This document shows positions 18,449-27,120 of a stretch of 64,000 nucleotides of DNA, piece after piece (the stretch's first letter is position 1; every line of letters starts with the position of its first letter). The notes under the pieces are model-generated. The model did not search any database. It saw only the letters and a list, made by a program, of their open reading frames with translations, and was not told the DNA's origin. The position numbers and the translations under genes are program-made. Origin of the DNA: a bacterium (lineage in GTDB: Bacteria; Armatimonadota; Abditibacteriia; Abditibacteriales; Abditibacteriaceae); NCBI GenBank assembly GCA_004172935.1, contig SDZD01000027.1, positions 22,200 through 86,199 of the forward strand, read 5' to 3'.

Positions 18449-19711
18449 TTAAATTACCAGTTCAAGCTTCGCTTTTTTAGGCAGTGGCCCAAGCGCTACC
18501 AGTTGAAAGGCGTCGGCGCGAAATATTTGTCCCGCTATGTTCTGCACATCGGCGAGCGAAACTCGCTCGAACCTTTCCAGCGTTTCTTCGAGCGAAATTT
18601 GAGTGCCCCAGGTGAACTCGTTGCGCGCCAATCTGCTCATGCGCGCCCCCAAACTTTCTTCCGAAAGAATCATGTTGATGCGTGCCATGCGCTTGGCGCG
18701 CTTGAGTTCGCTTTCTTTGACCCCATTTTCGCGTACTTTGGTGAGTTCGCGCCCGATAATAGCTACAGTTTTGCGCGCGTTTTCTGGCGCGACGCTGGTT
18801 TCCAGCGCCCAGTAGCCGCCCGCGCGAAAATTAGCGCTGGCTCCGCCGAGCGAATAGCACAGGCCGCGCTTTTCCCGTATTTCCTGAAACAGTCGGCTTG
18901 AATAGCCGCCTGTCAAAATGGAGTCGAGCAGCCAAAGCGAGAAACGCCGATCATCGGTGGCGCCAAAGGTAGGGGCGCCCATCAGCAAATGCACGCCTTC
19001 GGTGTCGTCGCGCTCAACGCGATTCTGCGACGCGGCGACGGGCGGGTTTTGCAGCGGGGCTGCGTCGGCGCTTTGGTGAAGTCCGCGCAGAAACTTCTCG
19101 ACCCACTGCACGACTTTCTCGTGGACAACTGCGCCTGTCACTGCGATCACGCAGCGCGAGGGCGAGTAGAAGCGGCTCATGAAGTTGCTCAGGTCGCCCG
19201 CTTTGAGCGCCGCGACCGTTTCGCTTTGCCCCAGAATCGGGCGTCCCCAGGCCGAGGCGGGCCACAGTTGCTCTAAGAACAAATCCTCGACGCGCTCTTC
19301 GGGAGCGTCCATCGAGCCGCGAATTTCTTCCAGTACCACGCCCTTCTCGATTTCGAGAAGTTCTTCATCGAGCAGAGGTTCTGTTGCGAACTCGCACATC
19401 AGCGCCAACGCTTCGCGCAGGTGTTCGCCCAACACCTTGACGTGGAAACACACGAATTCGCGTTCGGTGAAGGCGTTCATGCCACCGCCCAAGTCATCCA
19501 TCAGGGCTGCGATACGCATCATCGAGTGACGTTTGGTGCCTTTAAACACCATGTGTTCGAGAAGGTGAGCCAATCCTTGCTCCTGTTCCGATTCGAATGC
19601 GCAACCCGCCTCGAACCACACACCAATCGAAGCCGACTGGGCATCCTGAATTTTTTCGGTCAATACCCGAACACCGCTGGGGAGAGTCGTTTTCTTGAAT
19701 TGTGCTTGCAT
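18449..19711 (-). CDS. M16 family zinc peptidase
   Basis: Insulinase/processing-peptidase-like protein. The inverted zinc motif is HLLEHMVFKGT (HxxEH, near residue 50), with the downstream Glu in EIEKGVVLEEIRGSMD. The C-terminal homologous half is inactive in this family and is visible as RFSLWLLDSILTGGYSSRLFQEIREKRGLCYSLG, the conserved substrate-contact segment. At about 420 residues it is the short single-unit type that works as a dimer. The frame can be extended to a TTG at 19753, but the ATG at 19711 starts MQAQFKKTTLPSGVRV, the canonical N-terminus of the family. No signal peptide, so cytosolic. Confidence 0.88.
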   Translation of the reverse strand: MQAQFKKTTLPSGVRVLTEKIQDAQSASIGVWFEAGCAFESEQEQGLAHLLEHMVFKGTKRHSMMRIAALMDDLGGGMNAFTEREFVCFHVKVLGEHLREALALMCEFATEPLLDEELLEIEKGVVLEEIRGSMDAPEERVEDLFLEQLWPASAWGRPILGQSETVAALKAGDLSNFMSRFYSPSRCVIAVTGAVVHEKVVQWVEKFLRGLHQSADAAPLQNPPVAASQNRVERDDTEGVHLLMGAPTFGATDDRRFSLWLLDSILTGGYSSRLFQEIREKRGLCYSLGGASANFRAGGYWALETSVAPENARKTVAIIGRELTKVRENGVKESELKRAKRMARINMILSEESLGARMSRLARNEFTWGTQISLEETLERFERVSLADVQNIAGQIFRADAFQLVALGPLPKKAKLELVI

Positions 19712-19853
19712 CGAATGAAAAAAGTATGAGGATGGTAGAGGTTTGACGCTCAAAGAGTTTGCAAAGGGAGTTCAAAACGCTTTTGGCGAAGCACGCGGCG
19801 AGTCGGTAGTGCCATTCACTCTTTGCCGTCCGGGGAACCAGAAGTCGCGCCGC

Positions 19854-21305
19854 TTACTTGTTGGCGTTCTCGGCGACTTTGACTCTTTGCGGGCACGCCG
19901 TCACAAAGGCAGTCAGGAAGCCGTCTTCGAGAGTAGGCGGGTAGTAACTCTGGGCTGTCGAGAAGGGCAGCGATTTCGAGGTGCCGTCGGTGTAGCCCTC
20001 AATATAAACCTCGCCCTCGTGGGCTTCGGCGATCTGGCGAACCGACAGCAAACCTAAGCCTGTGCCTTCGATTTGGGCGTGATTGTCAAGTCGGCCAAAG
20101 GGGACGAAAAGATTGTCGGCTTCTTCGCGCGAAATTCCCTTACCTACTTTGCCTTGATCGAGGATGGCAATCAAAACGTACTCATCGTGTAGGCACCATT
20201 TGATACGCACCTCGCCATCGCTGTATTTGAGAGCGTTGCCGATGAGGTTCATGAACACCGTGACGATTCGCATTTCGTCCACACACACTTCGATGTCCTC
20301 GCCATCGAAAGTGATGTGGCGCCCGGCGGCAAATTTGGGTTTTTGATAGTGCGCGCCTGCCTCGATTAATTCGCGTAGGCTCACCGATTTGAGTTCGACG
20401 GGAACGGCTTTACCTTCCAGAACGCGCGTTTGCTCTAGCAACGATAGGCGCAAGTAGTTGAGCATCTGCGCGCCGTTGGTAATCATTTCGGCGAAAACAC
20501 GCACGAGTTCTCTATCAATGTCGTCATCGTCGGCGATGTCAATCAGTGTTTGCGCGCCGCCCTGCACCGTCGTCAAAGGGTTGCCCAAATCGTGAACGAT
20601 GCCACCGATGGCTTGACTGAGGATGTGCAGCATCTTCTCGGTCTGTTCACGCTTCTGGCGCTCGGTGTTGCGCTCCTGCTGTAGCACATATTTGGTCAAA
20701 AACTCGTTGCGCTCGAACCGCTCACTTCTGAGGGTGAACATGAGCGGCACCGCCATGAGTACCACGGCTATCGCCGAAATGCCCGCGACCTCCTGCCACT
20801 CCCAGCGGCCATATCGCACCGAATCGGAGATGATTCCTATCGCGCCCAATATCAAGATGCCGAGCAGTTGCAACGACAGCCAGCGTATTTGTAGGCGCTG
20901 AAGCCGAAATAAGATCAGTACAAAGTAGGCCGCGACAAAGGGAATCGAGAATTCGTTGGATTTAAAAAGCAGCGCAGCCAGCGAAATTAAAGTTGCAACT
21001 ACTAGGCACGACTGCCAATAGCGAACGAAATTGCGGTGAAACGCCACAAATACTAGCGACAGATGGATGCTGCCCGCCAGGATAAGTACAAATATCTTCG
21101 AGTGCGGGATAATAAAGCCGCCATCGCTGATGACATGGAGTAGCGCCGCGAGGACGCTGAGGCCCGCTGTCAGAAAGATGCTGGCTCGAACCGTCGAGCG
21201 CATCCGCGAATAGTAGCTTTCTTGAAAAGTGCGCTCAACTTCCGCCGGAAATCTTAATTGACGAATGAAGGCTTGGCCCCTGGCCTTTGTCATTTTGATT
21301 TCCAT
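19854..21305 (-). CDS. Membrane sensor histidine kinase (orphan)
   Basis: 483 residues. Six or so N-terminal membrane segments span residues 40-195 with little periplasmic sequence, so the sensor probably reads the membrane or an intramembrane signal. The H box is GIVHDLGNPLTTVQGGAQTL (phospho-acceptor His about residue 236). The ATPase domain shows NLIGNALKYSDGEV (N box), DQGKVGKGI (G1-like) and GTGLGLLSVRQIAEAHEGEV (G2). The N box and ATP lid look intact, so it is probably active. No response regulator is encoded nearby. The ATG at 21305 was chosen; a second ATG four codons on is possible. Confidence 0.85.
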   Translation of the reverse strand: MEIKMTKARGQAFIRQLRFPAEVERTFQESYYSRMRSTVRASIFLTAGLSVLAALLHVISDGGFIIPHSKIFVLILAGSIHLSLVFVAFHRNFVRYWQSCLVVATLISLAALLFKSNEFSIPFVAAYFVLILFRLQRLQIRWLSLQLLGILILGAIGIISDSVRYGRWEWQEVAGISAIAVVLMAVPLMFTLRSERFERNEFLTKYVLQQERNTERQKREQTEKMLHILSQAIGGIVHDLGNPLTTVQGGAQTLIDIADDDDIDRELVRVFAEMITNGAQMLNYLRLSLLEQTRVLEGKAVPVELKSVSLRELIEAGAHYQKPKFAAGRHITFDGEDIEVCVDEMRIVTVFMNLIGNALKYSDGEVRIKWCLHDEYVLIAILDQGKVGKGISREEADNLFVPFGRLDNHAQIEGTGLGLLSVRQIAEAHEGEVYIEGYTDGTSKSLPFSTAQSYYPPTLEDGFLTAFVTACPQRVKVAENANK

Positions 21306-21614
21306 GCTTCAAAGTCTCTTTTTCTCACTTTATTTTAGGGGGCGCACACACCCTGACTATACCGCCCCAACCCAACTGCAAAACAGTTTGTCCGGCCTGC
21401 GAGTTAGCATCCCGAACCCACTATGTGAATCCTTATAATCAGTGTCGCGGGACAGAGAGAAAAATGCACGTCGTTGGAGCCGTTTCTTCTTGTTTTGGCT
21501 GACTCTTCTTGGACGCTTTTCTCAAAGCCACTGACAACATTATCTGACACACAGATTGTCGTGTAGTGTTGTGTTTATAAGTCCGTAACACTGCCTCTAT
21601 AAACTCGCCCACCA
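21306..21614. other. Divergent intergenic region
   Basis: About 310 bases between the histidine kinase and the isoaspartyl peptidase. TTATAATC near 21432 and TATAAACT at about 21598-21605 resemble -10 boxes. The second lies only about 9-10 nt before the GTG start at 21615, consistent with a leaderless transcript. No gene or RNA is recognised. Confidence 0.4.
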
Positions 21615-22526
21615 GTGACATCGAACTTCGCTCTGGCTATTCATGGTGGTGCAGGCAACATCACCCCGCAAAATCTTTCTCCCGAATTGGAACAGGAAAG
21701 CCTCGCCGCTTTGCAAGGCGTGCTGGAAATGGGCTATTCGCTGCTCAGTGAGGGGGGAAAGAGTCTGGATGTGGTCGAGGCCGCTGTGCGGATGCTGGAA
21801 GATTCGCCGCTGTTCAATGCGGGCAAGGGCGCTTGTTTCAATCACGAAGGGCAAAACGAACTTGATGCCTCCATTATGGATGGGCACACTTTGCAAGCCG
21901 GGGCGGTTGCTGGAATCACCACCATTCGTAATCCCATCAGCGCGGCGCGTGCTGTCATGGAGCGTTCGCCTCATGTGCTACTCATCGGTTCGGGAGCCGA
22001 ACGATTCGCCGCCGAGCAAGATTTGGAGATCGTCGACCCCTCGTACTTTCACACTATGCGACAGTACGAGCGTTGGGAACTAGCCCGCCGCGAAAATCGA
22101 TTGGGCGAAGAAAAAATGGGCACGGTTGGGGCTGTTGCCTTCGATGCCCACGGAAATTTAGCTGCCGCGACCTCGACCGGGGGCATGGTCAACAAGCGCT
22201 ATGGGCGTGTGGGCGATTCGCCCATCATAGGCGCGGGTACCTACGCCAATAACGCCACCTGCGCAGTCTCGGCGACCGGACATGGCGAGCATTTCATCCG
22301 TAATGTTGTGGCTTACGATATTTCGGTTTTGATGGATTACAAGGGATTGTCGCTGCAAGAAGCCGTTGATGAAGTCGTGTTGGGTAAGTTGGTTCGCAGT
22401 GGCGGCGACGGCGGAGTTATTGCCGTTGATAATGGTGGCGCTGTCTCAATCGTCTTCAACTCGGCGGGCATGTATCGCGGCCAAATCGGCGCTGATGGCG
22501 TTGCCAGCGTGAATATCTTCAAATAA
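21615..22526 (+). CDS. iaaA: Isoaspartyl peptidase/type 2 L-asparaginase
   Basis: Ntn-hydrolase that is made as a precursor and cleaves itself to expose a catalytic Thr. 303 residues, normal length. N-terminal IHGGAGNI, then LFNAGKGACFNHEGQNELDASIMDG, a family signature. The autocleavage site is GTVGAVAFDAHGNLAAATSTGG, with the nucleophile Thr after the Gly near residue 157; the substrate loop is RVGDSPIIGAGTYANN. It removes isoaspartyl residues from damaged peptides and hydrolyses asparagine. The GTG at 21615 starts right at the domain (VTSNFALAIHGG). A -10-like TATAAA just upstream suggests leaderless expression. Confidence 0.9.
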   Translation: MTSNFALAIHGGAGNITPQNLSPELEQESLAALQGVLEMGYSLLSEGGKSLDVVEAAVRMLEDSPLFNAGKGACFNHEGQNELDASIMDGHTLQAGAVAGITTIRNPISAARAVMERSPHVLLIGSGAERFAAEQDLEIVDPSYFHTMRQYERWELARRENRLGEEKMGTVGAVAFDAHGNLAAATSTGGMVNKRYGRVGDSPIIGAGTYANNATCAVSATGHGEHFIRNVVAYDISVLMDYKGLSLQEAVDEVVLGKLVRSGGDGGVIAVDNGGAVSIVFNSAGMYRGQIGADGVASVNIFK

Positions 22527-22591
22527 CCCGTAGTGCCACTGTCACCCCTTTTGGAGACCCACGCATTTTTTCTTAATCTTCGCTCAAATAG

Positions 22592-22622
22592 GGCGCACTA
22601 ACACAAGTTAGTGTGCCTTTTT
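22592..22622 (+). terminator. Terminator of the isoaspartyl peptidase gene
   Basis: GGCGCACTAAC / GTTAGTGTGCC form an 11-bp stem (one G-T pair) with a 4-nt loop, followed by TTTTT. Confidence 0.85.
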
Positions 22623-22682
22623 GAAATGCACATTTAACCTCGTGTTGCCTTCTTCAAAATGAGTTTGAATTAGGCTCTAATA

Positions 22683-25118
22683 GTGATTGAATCCCGAACT
22701 GAAGAAGCCTTTGGTGCGCCTGGTATCGAACCACGTTGGACGAACGGTGCCAAAGAGGGCGTTGGAACGGCTTATGCCGCTTCCGCGCGCATCTGGTTCA
22801 CGCTATGGAATGGCGTGTTAACCGAGGTGTATTACCCAACCATCGACCTCCCCCAGATACGCGATCTACAGCTCCTCTTCTCCGATGGCAAGTCGTTCTG
22901 TCACGAAGAAAAACGCGATTTCGTTAACCGCATCGAGCGCCTCGAACCCGGCCTCGGTTACCGTTTAATTAACACCCACCACTCCAACTCGTACCGCATC
23001 GTCAAAGAGGTCATCACCGACCCGCATCTGGCTTGTGTGCTGATGAACTGCCGCATTGAGGGCGATCCGGCAATTGTCGAGAATCTCAACATCTATGCGC
23101 TTTGTGCCCCACACCTCAATGGTGGTGGCGCCGACAATACCGCGATGGTGCGCGAAGTCGCGGGAAAGACCATCCTGTGCGCCATGAAAAAGGGCGGTGA
23201 ACTTACTGACAGCCAGGCATGGTTGGCGCTCGGTTGCAATGTGCCCTTTGGCAAAACGGGTGTTGGCTTCGTGGGTGCCAGCGATGGCTGGACCGACCTG
23301 CACGACGATTACAAGTTCGATTGCACCTTCACCAAGGCATCGCATGGTAACGTCGCTCTCACCGGAGAAATTCTTGCTCCCTATGAGCGCGGCGTTCGCG
23401 AGTTCACTATCACTCTGGCTTTTGGTTCTGGCAAGCACTCTGCCGACACCACATTGCTACAAAGCCTCAGCACACCTTACGCCCACCACCGCGACCGCTT
23501 TTTCACGCAGTGGCAGCGCCCGCAGCGCCACATCATCGGCGATTTGTCCTCGCAAAGTGGCGATGGTGGAAAACTATTGCGCTCCAGCTATAACGTGTTG
23601 CTTGCGCACGAAGACAAGCGCTTCCCCGGTGCGCTCATCGCCTCCATGTCCATTCCCTGGGGCGAAGCCAAAAACGACGAAGATACCGGAGGCTATCACC
23701 TCGTGTGGCCGCGCGACATGGTCAACTCGGCGACCGGTTTGTTGGCCGCAGGTCAAAGCGAAACCGCCTCGCGTGCGCTGATCTATCTGGCCGCTTCGCA
23801 GTTCCCAGATGGTAGCTTCGCGCAGAACTTCTGGATTGATGGAAAACCTTACTGGCTCGGCTTGCAGTTGGACGAAGTGGCTTTCCCGCTTCTGCTCGCG
23901 CGCAAACTGCAAGAGATTGCTGCCCTTAAGGGCTTCGATCCTATGCCACTGGTGACACGCGCGGCCCGCTTCCTCGTCATTAATGGCCCCGTCACCGGGC
24001 AAGAGCGTTGGGAAGAGGCCAGTGGCCTATCGCCTTCGACCCTCGCTGCCGTCATTGCGGGCCTTTTGAGTGCCAGTGGCTTTTTACGCGAGATGGACGA
24101 TGAGAAAAGCGCCCAATTCCTCGACGATTATGCCGACTGGCTCGAAGGCAACCTCGACCGTTGGTGCGCGACCGAAGAAGGCGAACTGTTGGAAGGCGAA
24201 CCCCGCCACTATGTCCGCATCAATCCGCTGGGACTTGGCTCGGAGTTGCCCGAAAACCCGCCTTGCGACGAAGAGTACGAACTGACCAGCCAGGAGCCGG
24301 GCACTGATAAAGTGCGCCGTGCCCGCGAAGTGTTCGATGGTGGCTTCCTCGAACTCGTCCGCTACGGCATTCGTCGCCCCGACGATCCGTTGGTGCGTTC
24401 CTCGGTCAAAGTGTTGGATGCCGTTCTATTGGCCGACACACCGCGTGGTGCTTGCTTCTGGCGTTACAATGGCGATGGCTATGGTCAGCGCGACGACGGC
24501 AACCCTTACCACTCGCACTGGGGGGTTGGGCGCCCTTGGCCGTTGCTGGGTGGCGAGCGCGGCCATTATGAAGTGGCTCTTGGTTGGGATCACGGTGGCA
24601 ACCCCGACCGCTGGATTTGGTCGCTCGAAGGTTTCGCTTCGAGTGCCGGATTGTTGCCCGAACAAATTTGGGATTTGCCCGACCTACCCGCCAAACACCT
24701 TGAAACGGGCCGCTCGACGGGTGCCGCTCGTCCTTTGGCCTGGGCACACGCCGAATACATCAAGTTGCTGCGCTCCAAACGCGATGGCCGCATCTTCGAT
24801 ACCGTCAATGAAGCAAGTGCCCGTTATGTTGAGGGCAGAATCGAACCTCGCCGCGATTTGCTGATGTGGGGGCCGAAATTCCCTTCGCGGGCCATCTCAC
24901 AAAATTGCACTCTGCGCGTCATACGCGGTGAAAAGTTCATTGTGCTGTGGGCACTTGATGGCTGGAAAACCAGGCACGAGTCCGAGTCGATTTCCACCCC
25001 GATTGGTGTGCATTATTACGACTTGCCCGCGCCCAAAGTCGGCGAAAAGTTGGAGTGGACATTCCGCGTTGGCGATAACTGGGAAGGCCGCAACTTCGAG
25101 ATCATCGGCAAAGAGTAG
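22683..25118 (+). CDS. Glucoamylase, GH15
   Basis: Releases glucose from alpha-glucans or related oligosaccharides. 811 residues: an N-terminal beta-sandwich (ARIWFTLWNGVLTEVYYPTIDLPQIRDLQLLFSDG) as in bacterial GH15, then the (alpha/alpha)6 barrel. Landmarks are GGYHLVWPRDMVNSATGLLAAGQ, the catalytic-acid segment ERWEEASGLSPSTLAAVIAGL, and NPYHSHWGVGRPWPLLGGERGHYEV. No signal peptide, so probably cytosolic, degrading storage or imported glucan. The start is the GTG at 22683. CTCTAAT lies directly before it, so a leaderless transcript is possible. Confidence 0.9.
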   Translation: MIESRTEEAFGAPGIEPRWTNGAKEGVGTAYAASARIWFTLWNGVLTEVYYPTIDLPQIRDLQLLFSDGKSFCHEEKRDFVNRIERLEPGLGYRLINTHHSNSYRIVKEVITDPHLACVLMNCRIEGDPAIVENLNIYALCAPHLNGGGADNTAMVREVAGKTILCAMKKGGELTDSQAWLALGCNVPFGKTGVGFVGASDGWTDLHDDYKFDCTFTKASHGNVALTGEILAPYERGVREFTITLAFGSGKHSADTTLLQSLSTPYAHHRDRFFTQWQRPQRHIIGDLSSQSGDGGKLLRSSYNVLLAHEDKRFPGALIASMSIPWGEAKNDEDTGGYHLVWPRDMVNSATGLLAAGQSETASRALIYLAASQFPDGSFAQNFWIDGKPYWLGLQLDEVAFPLLLARKLQEIAALKGFDPMPLVTRAARFLVINGPVTGQERWEEASGLSPSTLAAVIAGLLSASGFLREMDDEKSAQFLDDYADWLEGNLDRWCATEEGELLEGEPRHYVRINPLGLGSELPENPPCDEEYELTSQEPGTDKVRRAREVFDGGFLELVRYGIRRPDDPLVRSSVKVLDAVLLADTPRGACFWRYNGDGYGQRDDGNPYHSHWGVGRPWPLLGGERGHYEVALGWDHGGNPDRWIWSLEGFASSAGLLPEQIWDLPDLPAKHLETGRSTGAARPLAWAHAEYIKLLRSKRDGRIFDTVNEASARYVEGRIEPRRDLLMWGPKFPSRAISQNCTLRVIRGEKFIVLWALDGWKTRHESESISTPIGVHYYDLPAPKVGEKLEWTFRVGDNWEGRNFEIIGKE

Positions 25119-25125
25119 GTTTTCA

Positions 25126-25160
25126 GGGGGTGAATTTCGTGTTCGCCCTCGAACTGCCTG
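25126..25160. repeat. Copy of the dispersed GGGGCGAAC/TTCGCCC repeat
   Basis: Just after the glucoamylase stop lies GGGGGTGAATTTCGTGTTCG followed by CCCTC. It is an imperfect palindrome of the same family as the copies at 2738-2850 and 49650-49680. Confidence 0.5.
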
Positions 25161-25182
25161 TTAGAGTCTGGTGACAAACGCC

Positions 25183-25216
25183 AAAAGCGCCTCGATCTTA
25201 GGATCGGGGCGCTTTT
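25183..25216. terminator. Bidirectional terminator between convergent genes
   Basis: AAAAGCGCCTCGATC / GATCGGGGCGCTTTT give a 15-bp stem with one G-T pair and a 4-nt loop. A-tract on one side and T-tract on the other serve both the glucoamylase and the Roadblock gene. Confidence 0.85.
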
Positions 25217-25232
25217 CATTTGGTTGCAAAGA

Positions 25233-26204
25233 TTAGATGTGCAAATCTTTCTCGACGGCAGCAAGCTTGTAGCGAGCCATCGCCAGGTTGGCGCTGGAGC
25301 GGTTGAGTACCAGGTACACGAAGATTTCGGGGTTCTTGGCGAGCGGGCGGATGATGTGGTACTGGGAGTTGAGCGAGATCAGGATGTCCTCGATGCTCTC
25401 ACGCAGGTTGAGTGCCTTCATCACTTTGAGTTTGGAGCGGACAACTTCCGAGTTACCAGCAGCAGCAACTTCGAGGTTGAGAGGGCCGCCGCCAGCAGTG
25501 CCCATAGCCATGCCGGAGTTGCCATCCACAAGGGCGACAGCGACAGCGCCGTCAATTTGCATCAGTTCGTTAAGCGATTCTTTAAGATTGTTAGCCATAG
25601 AGATTTGGTAGGGCTCTGGAGTAGAGCCAATAATTGGTTGAATATCTGGTGCGAAGCTAACTGCTACATCCTCGGACTGAGATTCGGCGATTGGTTCGGG
25701 TTTAGTAGAAGAGAGGCCGCATTCAGGAACATAAACCTGAATTGACTCCGGCGAACTCGCTGCTTCTGGTTCCTGAACTAAAACTGGTTCGGGAACAGCG
25801 ACAGGTTCGGGAACAGCGATAGGTTCAGGTTCAGGTGCCACTTCGGCAACAGCAATTGCTTCCACTTCGGCTAACAGCCACTGTGACTGCGCTTTTGGCG
25901 AGCTTGCATGAGTGATGGTTGGTCCGTATCCCCGTTGGCGTCGCACCTGGGGGCCGGCCATACCTTCGCATGTAATGACCAATTCCTCGACTTCTTCCGT
26001 TGTCCTTTCGTCGACAGCGGGTGGTTCCATGACCATTGTGGAAGAGGGGGCGGCTGCTTCCGGGAGAGGAAAATCGGCGCTTGATATTTTTCCCTGCGAC
26101 CCGTTTGCATCTGGCGCAATGTCAAACGACATCCCGCTTAATCCGCGTTTGATCTTGGAGAAAAAACCAACTTTATTGACGATTTCCTGTTCTTCTGTAT
26201 TCAT
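25233..26204 (-). CDS. Roadblock/LC7-domain protein with long disordered N-terminus
   Basis: 323 residues. The last 120 or so (from MANNLKESLNELMQIDGAVAVALVDG to the C-terminus) form a Roadblock/LC7 domain, a small dimeric fold that in bacteria partners MglA-type small GTPases or modulates polarity and transport. The first 200 residues are acidic, Pro- and Glu-rich, with PEPIAVPEPVAVPEPVLVQEPE repeats and no fold that I can see. An internal Met at about residue 200 could start the bare domain. No GTPase gene is adjacent. About 680 bases of AT-rich sequence lie upstream. Confidence 0.75.
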   Translation of the reverse strand: MNTEEQEIVNKVGFFSKIKRGLSGMSFDIAPDANGSQGKISSADFPLPEAAAPSSTMVMEPPAVDERTTEEVEELVITCEGMAGPQVRRQRGYGPTITHASSPKAQSQWLLAEVEAIAVAEVAPEPEPIAVPEPVAVPEPVLVQEPEAASSPESIQVYVPECGLSSTKPEPIAESQSEDVAVSFAPDIQPIIGSTPEPYQISMANNLKESLNELMQIDGAVAVALVDGNSGMAMGTAGGGPLNLEVAAAGNSEVVRSKLKVMKALNLRESIEDILISLNSQYHIIRPLAKNPEIFVYLVLNRSSANLAMARYKLAAVEKDLHI

Positions 26205-26882
26205 GGGGTATCACCTTCTGTATCGACCTATTCCGAATGTACGTGTTTACGTAGCGTGTATTCACTAACGCACAGCGCCCCATGTTCGCATCTATCTTGC
26301 CAATAACCTATATCTGGGAAAGTGTTGAGAAATATATCTTTGAGGGTTTTCACCGTTGCCAGAGCAGTCTTGGAAATTGTAGCTGCTCATTAATTGGCTA
26401 TTTTCTCTGTATTTGAGGGAAATCCCTTTGAAAAATTTTAATTTTGCGGGATATTCACTCTTGCAATTTCTTAGACAGACTGTACCCAATTCAATCGGGT
26501 TCCTGGAAATGTAAATTAATTTACATTCAGCAAACTCTGATGGCTTCCGTAAAAAAATATGCCTCAATAAGATAACAAATCCAACTCCACCAATGCCATA
26601 CCATGAATAAACGAAATTTGAAATAAATTTCCCGTTAAAAAAATATATACGCCCTGTAAAAATGCATTTTGGGGGTATTCCCGGTCAGAGAGGCTTATGG
26701 CGGTTCGGAAGCCTTTTCGCAGAGGAAAACCGTCCTCTTGTCCCAATTCAAGCGTGAAAACGGGAGAAACACAGAGGGCAGGGGCGAATTTAACAGCTTG
26801 CGCCTAGTTTGCTAACACACCATCAAGTATCAATTAGCAGGCCAAAAAAATTATAAAAAGAGATGAGAATTAAAAAGCGAAA
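26205..26882. other. AT-rich intergenic region with a 20-bp perfect palindrome
   Basis: Nearly 680 bases with AT content well above the surrounding genes and no convincing coding frame. The short minus-strand frames at 26292-26746 have no family similarity and unusual composition. AATGTAAATT/AATTTACATT at 26508-26527 is a perfect palindrome, possibly an operator for the Roadblock gene. The region may be a recombination or regulatory zone. Confidence 0.45.
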
Positions 26883-26907
26883 CCGAGGGAAGTATCCATT
26901 CCCCCGG
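26883..26907 (-). terminator. Terminator of the permuted tRNA-like transcript
   Basis: CCGGGGGAA / TTCCCTCGG form a 9-bp stem (one G-T pair) with a 7-nt loop, followed on the minus strand by TTTCGCTTTTT. This closes the unit that starts at the promoter near 27281. Confidence 0.8.
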
Positions 26908-26917
26908 CTTCTAGATG

Positions 26918-27082
26918 CCGTGATTTGCATCGCCGATGACATTTAAGGTTTTGCAGAAATTAAAGCCACACGTCATATCACTTGACCACCCTCACAGAAT
27001 AAGAAAAAGTCTGGAGTGAGGGGAGGGAATCAAACCCCCGCTTTGTGGAAGGGCGCAAAACCGCTCGATCCGGCGAACACGG
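26918..27082 (-). ncRNA. Circularly permuted tRNA-like unit B
   Basis: On the minus strand a tRNA 3' half precedes its 5' half. 3' half: anticodon-stem strand CCACA (27048-27044), variable loop AAGC, T stem GGGGG/CCCTC with loop TTTGATT, acceptor strand CCCTCAC (27022-27016), T73, encoded CCA (27014-27012). After a 16-nt T-rich spacer comes the 5' half: acceptor GTGAGGG (26995-26989), TG, D stem GTC/GAC with loop AAGTGATAT, G26, then TGTGG (26970-26966), which pairs with CCACA. The acceptor is a perfect 7 bp only in this order. Flanking leader and tail pair further: 27062-27054 with 26955-26947 (9 bp, one T-G), 27075-27068 with 26937-26931, and 27082-27078 with 26922-26918. Identity is unclear; T73 and a CTGCAAA segment in the tail recall tRNA-Cys. 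It could be a precursor needing splicing and circularisation, or a non-decoding mimic. Confidence 0.6.
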
Positions 27083-27120
27083 AGAATGCACAACTTGTGA
27101 GGAACATCTTGAGATTCAAA

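Noticed and set aside
26292..26746. Two minus-strand ORFs in the AT-rich spacer
   Set aside because: No recognisable family, atypical composition, no ribosome site; regarded as chance frames.
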